From Bolinopsis microptera (taxonomy: Eukaryota; Ctenophora; Tentaculata; Lobata; Bolinopsidae), in contig NC_087082.1 in the NCBI RefSeq assembly GCF_026151205.1, positions 5,215,908 to 5,279,907 of the forward strand: 64,000 nt of DNA, given 5' to 3'. The translations under genes were made by a program, and so were the position numbers. The notes under the pieces were generated by a model. The model was given only the letters and a program-made list of their open reading frames with translations. It did not search any database and had not been told where the DNA came from. Below, piece by piece: positions 25,601 through 37,600 of this stretch. The first letter of the stretch is position 1. Each line of letters opens with the position of its first letter.

Positions 25601-28600
25601 GTCTCGTCTCCCGTCTCCGTCTCCGTCTCGTCTCGTCTCCGTATACCAGTCTCGTCTCCGCTGTCATCGTCTCACGTCTCCGTATCCTCTCGTCTCCGTC
25701 TACGTTCCTTTCCTTTTTGAATTCGATTGTTTGGGCTAGGGGCTCGGGGCTCGGGTTAGGTTGTGGGAGGGGTATCTGATTTGCTTTCGGGGGTATATAT
25801 ATTATGGCGTTTAGGTTTGGGATACGCAGGAGGAGCAAAGTGCAAAAGAAATGCCCACAAACTGCTACAAACTGCTACTAACTGCTACAATTGGCCAATA
25901 ACTGCCACAAAACTGGCACTAACTGCTACAAACGGGCATGACTGCTACAAACGGGCACCTAACTGCTGCAATCGCGCCCACGCATTGTGCTCCTCCTGTG
26001 ATTAGGGTTTATTGTACAACCGTTTTTTTTACGGCTTGCAAAAACGATTAAAATATCCCTTGTACCCCCCTTCGTTGTTTCATTTATAACTGTAGCGTTT
26101 TGAATACAGAATACTAGGGGGAGCTGCCGCAATGTATGCGCGGCGCGTCGGTTTACAAACGTAGGTCAATAAACCCAAAGTACATGAAATTTTTGGGCGA
26201 GGAATTTATTAAAGGTAGTGCGCATTCGGACAGTGAGCCGAGAGTTGCCGACTGTAGGATGGTTTTTTAGCGCTAATTTCGGCCCTAGCACAATTTTTTC
26301 AACAAAAAGATATTAAGTTCCTTCCCGACCTTCGATGCAACAAAAATTGGTAAGCTTACTCATAGACTTACAAGGGAAAGGTGGTCCGAAATGTTATAAA
26401 GCATATAGCCATCTAACATTATGTAACAGTCTAAAAGCAGCGTATTTTGCACCATTTTGATTCACTATATCAACTCCGATATCCACCAAATTTTTCGGAC
26501 AGTTGTGAAAGCCTTATTGGAGGGCCGTCGCCAATTTTCAGATGATCTCATTCAAGGGAATGAAGAAGATATATCAATTAATACGGGGGGGGGGGGGGGT
26601 GGGGGGACGAAAATCACGGAATTTGGTCAAATTTGGGCAAATTGGGTCAAATACGGCGCTTTAAAGCTAATTTTGCTCCAAAAGCGCAGCACCATCAGAT
26701 TCATGGCACTTAGCTGAACTCACTGATCTTTTCAAGAAGGTCTAAAATTTGGTATTGTGAAAATTTCTCACAGTCTCTAGAAAACTATGGTGCAATATTT
26801 TTAAATCGAGAAAGTTTATTTTATTATGGTTGGACCTCTATTTATTAGTAAAAGCCAGCTCTGCATTTTGCAGCAATCTCCGTGGTTTTTGCGAGAAGGA
26901 TTATAAATTATTTGTTGCGCGGCGCAGCCAGTTGTGCATCGCGCTAAAGCAATTTTCTACTTTTTGTACCCAGAGTGGTATTTGACGCACGTTACTGGGC
27001 GAGCCTTAGCTTGTCATTCCGACGAATCTCTATTATGAACCATAATAGCTGAGGGTCACCAGGTAAGCCGCACGTTAAAAATTGTTTTATATTAGGCGTG
27101 CAGAATTTAACAAGAATTTCATACAAAAATTTTGCCGCGGGGAAAACACGCACGTCATTTTTCTAATTGCCCCAAACACCACTATGGGATTTACAAAAAG
27201 TTAGAACAATTACTTGTAGAGGACGATGCACAATACTAGACTGAATCTGGACTGCGCGACGCCTCAAATAGGTATTCTTCTCGCAACCACGTAGACGCAG
27301 CAAATGCATTATTGGGCCTTGCCGATGGCTTTTTCTAATTCGCTGATTTGCTCGCCCAAAAATGTTTGTGACTTTGGTTTTTATTGTCATACGTTGTATG
27401 ACCCGCCGCGCACAAGTGCGCGGCTCCCATGTATCGTAGAAATCTACAGGGGTATAGTGAAATATAGTGAAACGGCGATGGGGGTTATTGGGCGGCGCTC
27501 AGCCTGTCATTTCCACCGATACTTGATTCTTTTATGAACATAATAGCCTGGGGGTCCCCACGGCTAACGCATGGGAGGTCACGACGTGATACAGGTTTTT
27601 ATAGTTTTGCAGCCGTAGACAAAACGGTTTTACATAAAACCCTAATCCCAACCTAACAACCATAAATAATAACCTACCCGAGCCTAGCCCTAAAACAATC
27701 GAATTCAAAAAAGGTAAAGTAGCGGAGACGGAGACGGAGACGGAAGACGGAGACGGAGACGGAGACGGAGACGGAGAGACGGAGGACGGGAGACGGAGAC
27801 GGGTGACGGAGGAGGAGTCGGGACGGAGAGGAGACGGAGACGGAGACGGTGACGGAGTCTCATATAATTGTTGTTATTCTCTAGCCGACGGCTCTTGTAA
27901 GTTAAATACATAGTACGCGTACTTCGTTTTAATCCGGCCCCACGGAATATCCGGAAACATCCGGTATCATAAAAGTATTCGTAACGGATGAAAGGCGACA
28001 TGTTACTAGATTATATAGAGTATAGCTATAGTATTAGTTAGAAGTGTTACTGAGAGTGTGCACTTGTGTTCATGTGTCGGCAAAGAACACCTCATTTGAT
28101 TCTCTTTTCTTCTCCTTGTCTCCTTGTTTCATTGTCTCTTGTCTCCTTGTGTCCTTGTCTCCTTGTGGCCTTGTGTCTTGTGTCTGGTGGTCCTTGTGTC
28201 ATTGTGTCTTGTGTTCCTTTGTCTCTTTGTCTCTTGTCTCCTTGCTGCCTTGTTCTTTGTCTCTTGTGTCATTGTCTCTTGTGTCCTTGTTCCTTGTCTC
28301 CGTGTTCCTTGTGTCATTGTATCATTGTGTCCTTGTGTCCTTGGGTCTGTGTCCTTGTGTCCTTGTCGTCCCTTGTGTCTGTGTCCTTGTGTCCTTGTGT
28401 CCTTGTGTCCTTGTTTCCTTGTGTCCTTGTGTCCTTGTCTCCTTGTGTACTTGCCCTGGCCTTGTCCGATCGCGTTCCTTTTCTCCTTGTCCTTGTCACC
28501 TAGCTTGTCTCTTGTCATTGTCCTGTTTCATAGTCTTTGTTCCTTGTCCTTGTCTCTTGTCTCATTGTTCATTGTCTCCTTGTTCTCCTTGTCTCCTTGG

Positions 28601-31600
28601 TCTCTTGTTCTTATCTCCTTGTTCCTTGTCTTGTCCTCTTGTCCTTTGTCTCCTTTTCCTTGTTCCTCTGTCCTTGTCTCCTTGTCGTTGTCCTTTCCTT
28701 GTCTCCTGTCCTTGTCTCCTTTGCCTTGTCTCCTTGTCCTTGTCTCCTTGTCCTTGTCTCCTTGTCCTTGTCTCCTTGGCCTTGCCTTGTCTCTGTCTTG
28801 TCCTTGTCTTCCTTGTCTTTGTTTTTGTCCTTCTCCTTGTCTTTCTCCTGGTCCTTGTCCCTTGTCCTTCTCTTTCCTCCTTTCCTTCTCTTTCTCCTTC
28901 CTTCTCCTTCTCCTTTCCTCTCCTTCTTCTTTCTCCTTCTCCTTCTCCTTCTCTTTCTCCTTCTCCTTCTCCTTCTCCTTTTCTCCTTCTCTTTCCTTCT
29001 CCTTCTCCATTCTCCTTCTCTTCTCCTTCTCTTCTCCTTTCTCTTCTCCTTCTCCTTCTCTTCTCCTTCTCCTTCTCCTTCTCCTCTCCTTCTCCTTCTC
29101 TCTCCTTCTCCTTCTCCTTCTCCTTCTCTTTCTCCTTCTCTTCTCATTCCTCTCCTTCTCCTCTCCTTCTCCTTCTCTTCTCCTCTCCTTCTCCTGTCCT
29201 TCTCCTTCTCCTTATCCTTCTCCTTCTTCCTTCTCCTTCTCCTTCTCCATCTCCTTCTCTTCTCATTCTCTTCTCCTTCTCCTTCTCCTTCTCTTCTCCT
29301 TCTCCTTCTCCTTCTCCTTCACCTTCTCCTTCTCCTTCTCCTTCTCCTTCTCTTCTCCTTCTCCTTCTCCTTATCTTCTCCTTTCCTTCTCATTCTCCTT
29401 TCCTTCTCCTCACCTTCTCCTTCTCCTTCACCTTTCTTCTCCTTCTCCTTCTCCTTTCCTTTCTCCTTCTCCTTTCACCTTCCCTCCTCCTTCTCTTCTC
29501 CTTCTCCTTCTCTTCTTCCTTCTCCTTCTCTCTCTTTCTCCTTATCCTTCTCCTTCTCCTTCTCTTCTCCTTCTCTTTCTCCTTCTCCTTCTCCGTCTCC
29601 TTCTCCTTCTCCTTCGCCCTTACTTACCAACATCTTATCATCGTTGAGTACCATTGGTGTGGGTGCAGATACTTTCAGTTCTCTGGCAACAAGGTTAAGA
29701 TAGATCGCTAAATATATGTCAAGAGTACAGTGTAACCTTATATTTCCATTAACATATGTGAAACAATGTAATTAACTCAAGATTAAGTGAGCGGTTGTAA
29801 TTTATCAAAAGTCGCAAATTATTAAAAATCAAACGCAAATTATCGTCATGACGCAAAGATATATTTTTATTTCCAATTTGCGGCGAGAATATTGGAAGAT
29901 TGTTGCAAAAACAAATCCCAAGCTTTCCTAGAATTCATGTTTTACTAGCCTGTCACGTGACCAAAACGGTTTTTTTTTTTTTTTGCTTTTAACTTCCAGG
30001 GACAGCTTTCTTTACCCTACGTCATGGGGGGCGATTCGGAATTAGCGTCAAAAATACATCGATTCAGAGCCAATTCATACCCAAAGGGCTTTTCACAAGA
30101 ATTTTCTTAAAATTTGGGCGAGCGATTTAGTATGAGCGCGCCGGAGCTAGCTATGTCATTGATAATACCTTATAGTTATAATCGCTTATAGTCCAGTCAT
30201 TTATGGAATATGAACCTGCAAATTTTTCGATACTCAAGAAACTTTTGCACAACCTTCCCAAAGGTATGAATAAACGATTTTCGGTTGGAGACATTTTTTT
30301 ACCATGGGCGAAAACCACTGGAGGGCCACGCCATATTGACCAATAACGTAATACCGACCCATTTGCTTCTGAAGAAGCGTCGTAGAGACTTCTATATAGG
30401 CTTAAACGAAGCCGCATATATGCATGTTTATATCGAAGTTATTGATTCCAACACATGGCCTAAAATCCTTAATTTTCGAGAAATTCGCCAAAACCGTTTG
30501 GGAGGAGCTGAGCCAATTGCTAATTTTGATTTAATCGTGATAGAATCTCGGAAAATGCAAAAGAACGCAATTGGATATTTAGATATAAAACTATGAAGAA
30601 ACATGTGCCTTATGTGCTTACTTTTTCAGTTATTGGCGAAACTGATTTTCGGTTCCAGAAATCATGCAAAAATATGGGTATTGGTAAATTGAGCTATGAA
30701 GGCCATAGAGTTTTTTAGAATAGGTGCAAATTGTGCAGATATGGCCATGTTTATATACAAACTTTATTGAAGCAATATGTACCCTAAAATGCCTCAGTTT
30801 TCGAGTTAATTGGGGGGGAAAACCAGAGAATTATTTTATGAATAGAGCAAATTGTGTTATATGCAGCCATTTTTGCTCCCGTTTATGTTATAACTCGAAA
30901 AGTGTGCATTTTAGGGTACATATTGCTTCACTAAGTTGTTTCACACAACATGGCCTTTTTGCACGAAATTGGCACCCATTCAAAAATCTGAGGGCCTTCA
31001 TAGCCCCTTTACCAGATACCCATTTTTTGCATGATTTCTGACCGAAGAAAATCAGTTTTTCGCCAATAAACTGAAAACGTAAGCACTTTAGCACATGTTT
31101 TTCACTAAGTCTTATATAATATGCCAATTGCGGTTCCTTTTGCGGGCCCGTTCATATCAAATTTAGTAAAATGGCTCAGCGCCACGCCCCAAAATGGTTT
31201 TTGGCGGAATTTCTCGAAAGTTAAGGATTTTATGGCCCTGTGGGTTCATCAATATACTGATCTCTATAAACTGCATATATGCGGCTGTTACGTTTAAGCC
31301 TATTTTGAAGTCTCTCCGGACTATTCAGAAGCAAAGTGTCAGTAATAACTATTATTGGATCAATATGGGCGTGGGCCCTCCCTGGGTTTTCCCCATTGGT
31401 AAAAACAATGTCTCCAACTCTGAAATCGTTTATTCTACCTTTTGGAAGGTCTGTGAAAGTTTCTTGATTATCTGAAAATTTGCCGGTTTTATTTACCTAA
31501 ATGTCGCGCGAAAAACTGGGGACTATTTTGATAATGAGTGACTCGCGTAGAGACGTTTGTTTTGTAATTGTGGTCCTCGCGCGTGTTGCGGCCCCAATAC

Positions 31601-34600
31601 GTGTAAAAGAACAATTGTTAGAGCTCATAATCGTTTATAATCGCTTATATACCCCGCTTACGCAGATGAAGTCGCTTATATTGACCCGCCAAATATAGAG
31701 AGATGATTTTGATGGGGCGAGGAGAGATGTGCCGCGAGAAAGTAGAGATAGTTTGTGTGTAGTGTGTGCGCTGGAGATGAGTGAAAATGCGCTTTTCATC
31801 GTTGTTACTAATCGTCTATACGCGACAATTGAAGACACATAACATTTACGATACTTTATTAATCAACTTATATCGCTTATAATATCTCGTAGACACTGAC
31901 AATTTTTTTCCTGTTCGTTTCAAGATACGTAAAAATAGCGCTTATAATCGTTTATAATCGCTTATAGACAGCAAATAATTAAAGCGTTATAAACGTTTCA
32001 GTAGAAAATTCAAAGAAAATAGCGCGTTTAATAAGCGGCGTGATCATAGGTGAAATATCGCTTTTTAGCAGATTTCAAAAATCGCTTATTGTCGCTTATA
32101 ATCGTTTTATAATCGATTTTTTTATAACCGATTATTAACTTAAAATAAAAAGCGGTTTTTTTTAACGTTAGTAGGCGCTTTTTAATTTGGATACTTTCCC
32201 TAGTGAATAGATTCGCTTATAGTCGTTTAAAAGCGTTTTAAAAAACGGGTTCCAAAAAACGGTTTTAAGCGTTTTTTTTGAAAAGCGCTTACGGAGCGTA
32301 TAATAATCGAAACCCCTAAAAATAAAAGCGTTTTTTTATCATTATAATTTTAATTGTCGCGATTTATTATTCGCTTTTAACGCGCTAATAATCGCTTTTG
32401 CAAAAATATTTTATGGAAAAAAGCGATTATAATCTGTTTTTAACGGTTTATTAACCCGGGGACGTTCAAAATCGCTTTTATATCGCAAATTAACGGGGGT
32501 TTTATCAGATTAAGCGCTTTTTTAGCGTATAAAAAAGCGGTTATATGACGCTGATCCAAAAAATTAGTTATGGAAATTGCCGATCCCAAAACTATCAATC
32601 TACAGGCTATCGTCAAACATGGTGCAAGGGTATCTTCAGTGACATAAGCCCTAAAAAATTGTAAAAAAGTTAGTACAAAACCAAAATTCCTTTTATAAAT
32701 CTGAAACTCTTAAACCAGGGAGTTTATTAGATAAATATTCAAAACAGGTTATATTATGAAAGCTTCTTATAATTATTATCTTTATTACCTAATATTAGTT
32801 ATTTAGAATATATATTAGACATTTTAATCCACACTATATTTCCATTCCACGTTACAACCGTGATTCGTTATCAGTGCAGTGTGTTACAACACCAACTACA
32901 CCGATCAAGTGCCAAATCTGCGAAACATTTAATTATTATTTTATCCTTCGAGATGGCCAAGGCCGTTGGTAGGACCTGGCCATCTCGAAGTGATATAATA
33001 ATTAAATGTTTCGGCAGATTGGCCAATTGATCGGTGTAGTTGGTGTTGTACACACTGCACTGATAACGATAATCTCGTTGTTCGGTAATGTATATATCGT
33101 GTGGATTAAAATGGAATATATATTCTAAATAATGATAAAATGTATTCCACACAAAGCATGAAATTGTGCTGTATATGAGTGGTGATTTCGCTTGAGAATC
33201 AGGGTCAGTAGCCTCATTTGGTAGAGCAGAGACGCGAAATCTCGAGGTTCTGGGATCTTTCCAGTTTGTCCCTATTTTTCAGAGTTAATCATCAATATGA
33301 CAGCATGAGAGTAGGCCTGGCCATCTCGGAAGTGATAACCTAATATTTATTAAGCTTAATTAACACACATTTCATTTTTTTATCGAACAGAGATGTAATA
33401 CTACAACTTATAACATCGACTAGGCGATTATCTAGACTCCAAAATAGAGTGGATAAACATGTAAGGCATCGGTAAGCAGTCTCTAGCAGCTATGAAAGTT
33501 ATGGTTCGCAGATGTGTTTCCTTGAGAGGTAGCTTCGACCTGGATGTGAGAAGAACCTAATATCTAAACGCTAGACCACGCTCGCGAGAATAGAGATGTG
33601 TCATCATCGCACAGGGGTAGTTATTCTTGTTACTGTCAAGTTAAAATACACGCAGTAAATTATTGAGAGTTATTTTGATATATGTGCGATAAGTTGTGTG
33701 TACTAGGAGTAGAAGATTGCGTAGTGTGGAGTTGGGATTCAGTCCTTAAAGATATAATAGTAAGACGTGTACTTATTGACGGGTTTGTCACGTTATTCTC
33801 AAAAGTTATTACTTTTAGATAGATGGGTGTGTGGTTGTGCACCAATTTTATTAGCCTAGATACTCGATCTCTAGAACTGTACAGTAGTGAGACAGTGCTA
33901 CGAGGCTTTTGTGAGGCGAGTTAATGTCCATGCGCAGAGGAAGATCGCTGTTAGCGCATCGCGAGGGTTGTAAGGTCTGAGCCGGAAGATGTGGTAAACG
34001 GCATGTGGGGAGATGGGGTTTGGTTGTGTTAAACTTCGATCAAGAGCGTGACATTGATAGAAGACGCTCCGTGTGCACAGATGACGTAGACCGTAGCAGA
34101 AAATCGCTTTGTATCGCAGTGGGAGGGCGGGTGTGAGATCTAGAGTGTCGACTAGTGAGTAGTACACTTCAAGCTATCTGGTAGACTTCAGTGTTGAGAA
34201 TCTCGCAGATGTGCGCGTGCTCGTGATGATTCGTAGCGCCTCGCAAAATAGTGGTAGCAAGTTGGTGATGCAGTGTCATCAGTGGAGTGTTTATACGTGT
34301 TGCAACTCTGATGTTTTATCGCGAGGGTTGAAGACGCAGTGCGCGCAGTTTGAGTAAGTACGCTGCTCATAACTCTGAGGTAGGTCGCGGTATGTGTGAG
34401 GACTGAGAGTGCACAGTGAGGTATACCTCGAGATAAGAGGTGCTGTGACAGTGTGAAGGACAGTGCACTAAGTGAGAGTATATGTACCAGCTCGAACCTT
34501 GCACGAGTAGTAAGGAACGCTCGAGTGCTACGAGGGTGAGCAGATACCTCGATAGTGCCGGGAGCGGAGAGTGTGTACTTGTGTTCATGTTGTAGATGCG

Positions 34601-37600
34601 TAGCTGTGTTAGATTTGTGAGGATTGTATAAATGTGTCTCGGCGACTGTAATATACCGTCGCTTGGTATTCGTAAGTAAAGGGGTGAGCTGGTGGTTTGG
34701 GTGATTTACGCTCCTGAAGAGGTGAGTCTTTGTGATTGTGTATTTAATGTATAGCATCGTGTGTGATTACAATATCTTCTTGTCGAGTTAGATATTGTAT
34801 GAAGATGTGGGCATGGTAGCGACGAGACGCTGTATTAATAGACAGAGTGATTAAAACTTCTTGGATGTAGCGTGGGTGATATAATATTGATCTATGTATT
34901 CTAGAAAGAATGTTAGTACATATTAGTGTAATTACGTGGATCGTGTCGCGGAGAGACAGAAGCTTGAGTAATGAAGAAATTAGAGTCTGCTATAAGGTCT
35001 TGGTTGTTCGCAGTTTAGAAGGTGAAATGCTCAGCTCTGGCAACGGATTTGAGAGAGAGGATGGGGTAACGCGCGCGCGCAGAGAAAGTAAGAGATTTTG
35101 GTTGAGAAAGGAGCTGTAATGTTGTATTATTAGTTAGTTGATTGAGAGTCGCTTGTAGGAAAGAGCGAGATTAAGTGTATCGGATTATGTGGGTAGGGAA
35201 GATGTTGTAATGTGTAGGTGGGGTTTTTAACTAGAAGAATAGAGAGATGAAGTATCGCTAATTTAGAACGTTGGGACTACTGTGGAGATAGCCAGCGCAA
35301 CGCTGTGTAATTTTACCTTCGTTAAACTGGTAAACAGTCTGTGTAACATTTTGATTCGAGAGAAGTAAATTCGGGCAGAGTCTACGTGAGTATAGATGTA
35401 TTGTCGCGGCAGGTATGATAGTATGGTAGTTCGTTGAGGTGCGATGAATATTAGATTGCTCTTATTGGTGAGCTAGTTATGTCTCGTGATATTGTTGCGA
35501 TTATTATAAACAGCTCGAAGGAAGGACAGCTGTGGTTTGTAGTAGAATGTATCGTATTACATTGATTAGAGAAAAGTAAGCTCTCGCTCAGACGCGTGGT
35601 AATTTATTGTTTGATTATTAATAAAGAGACTCAAGAATCAGAAGTGGAATCAAGAGAACAAAATATGATTAAGTGTATGTAGATTCATTGATTATTTGTA
35701 TAATTTGAGGGTGTAGAATGATAGTTGTACTCTAGAAGATAAAGTTATATAGTTGCTAACTAGTGTAAGAGAAAGGGACTGTTTTGCTAGTTTCTCTTCG
35801 GGATGCGTGATAATAAATTATGTGAGTGTGATTTATGGAGAGACAAGAGAAAGGGAGCTATGTACATGAGATATAAGATTCGAATAGAAGATGTTAAGGC
35901 AGGTGATTAGAGATAGATAGTACTCGCGCGCGCGCGATCTGGGCGTATGGAGATGCGAGGTAGAAGCGATCTCGCGCTAAGTGCGCGACTTCCTCGTGAT
36001 CTTGCTCAGAAGACATAGTATCGAGACTGTTAACCGCTTAGATATGGTAGTTTGTGATAGCGCGTATGGGAGGTATACATAGGTGTAGTGGGTGTGAGAA
36101 CGGGTTAACAGGTGCTCCATAGTATATCGGGATCTTGAATTCCACACGATCTGCATCTGACTAATAGTCTCAGCCATGATGGTGTCTTAATCAGGATGGT
36201 ACAATGATAGCCTGGGTCCTTAGCTTGAAAGTAGAGGTGATGAGTCTATTTGCTATGTTAAAGGACGGACTGTTTGAATGTGTCAAGATCGATCTTACGA
36301 CGAGTACTGCGGAGTCTCCGCAGGAGCGTCTTCTATGGTTTGTTAAGACTTAATGTTTTAAGTTAATTGCTGTCCTGAAATCTGACAAGGCTATGTTATA
36401 ATTTAACCAATATATGTATTACATAATATTAGTAAAATTATAAGTAGCTAATTTAGATGTCCTGGTGTGACTCTTAGTTTAGGAATTTAAAGAATGCAGC
36501 TTAAAACCTCCCTAAAGAACAGGAATATCAGAGACACTCTAACTTGATCGGCTCATTTATCTATAAGTACTTATATCTGCTATTATATTATTATGTCTAA
36601 CATGATCAAGTTGTAGTGTTTATTGGTAGCCAGGTATTCTGTGAAGTGTTTATTAAACCAATATGTAATATGACTTGTTACTAGTACGACAAGACACAAG
36701 TACTCTTTAGTCGGATAAACAGTATAAGTATAGTGATAGTAAAGTAATAGAGTAATAGAGATCTTATTACCATAATTTTGTGGTATGTTATGTGGTATGT
36801 TATTACCAGGATCAGATGGGATTAGAATATTATACCTAGTTCAGTGGTAAACAGTCCAACATCTCTTGTTACCATTATCATATCTTGTATATTATGTTAC
36901 TACTATACGGTGTACTGTACAATGTACATTGTACAGCTAGATTTTAAAACTATACCACATTGTAGCTAGATGTAGTGTATATTGTATACCTCTACCCTAT
37001 ACACTGTAGTAATACATTGTAGTAACACTGTAATAAGTGTTGACAGTATGCAGCTTAACCACACCTTCACACGCAATAATAATGTGTCATTCTTCTTTCA
37101 TTAATTAAGTTATGAAACATTGAACAAAAGATAGCGTCCAGATTGTGCGAAATGTTTTAGAAAATACAGTAAGTTATTAGTCTGATATTTAATAAAATAT
37201 TTAAACCGCACTTATTAAATGCTTAGTTATATAATTACAAATCAGCTGAAAGAGATTTAAAAAGTTCTCTAGTTTCTAGGTTCTGCATGTCAACAAGTTG
37301 TGCTGCACAATTTAAAGTGTGCAAATAATGTCAATCGTGCTGTTGTCATGTAACCTTATATGGTAGTGTAACTATGGTTACATAACCTTATATGGTAGTG
37401 TAACTGTAGCCAGTCCACACCCTGCTCCGTAATATGAAAAATTTGTATTAATTCTAGATGAAAAGCTCGAATATAAAGTAATTCTTTACAATTTTAAAGT
37501 ATGAAAAGAGCATGACATCTCAATCGCACTGTTTTGATTATAATCTTTACAATTACAGTACAGTACAGTTAAAAGACTTTGGATGTGTCAACGGGCAGCA

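Larger units (their letters stand above)
24618..32592. mobile_element. 8-kb foldback element with 0.9-1.0 kb inverted arms
   Basis: The left arm (about 24,618-25,515) and the reverse complement of the right arm (about 31,625-32,592) align collinearly from TTTCCATAACTA at the outer edge to GCGGGGT(A)TATAAGCGAT near the inner edge. The arms differ at roughly a quarter of positions. Both are built from degenerate GCGATTATAAACG-like subrepeats. The 6-kb interior has no transposase-like ORF. It carries a MITE D copy, a MITE A copy, two opposed GAGACG/CGTCTC arrays, the CT tract and a second nested foldback. Long subrepeat-rich inverted arms are typical of Foldback/Galileo/TU-type elements. No clear target duplication was seen. 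Confidence 0.75.

Noticed and set aside
28044..29711. Frames of up to 555 codons rich in Ser, Leu and Phe, and Lys/Glu/Arg frames on the other strand
   Set aside because: They are translations of a polypyrimidine simple repeat with no domain or splice evidence.
34188..34757. 189-codon minus-strand frame
   Set aside because: No homology or domain is recognisable and composition reflects a T/G-rich opposite strand.
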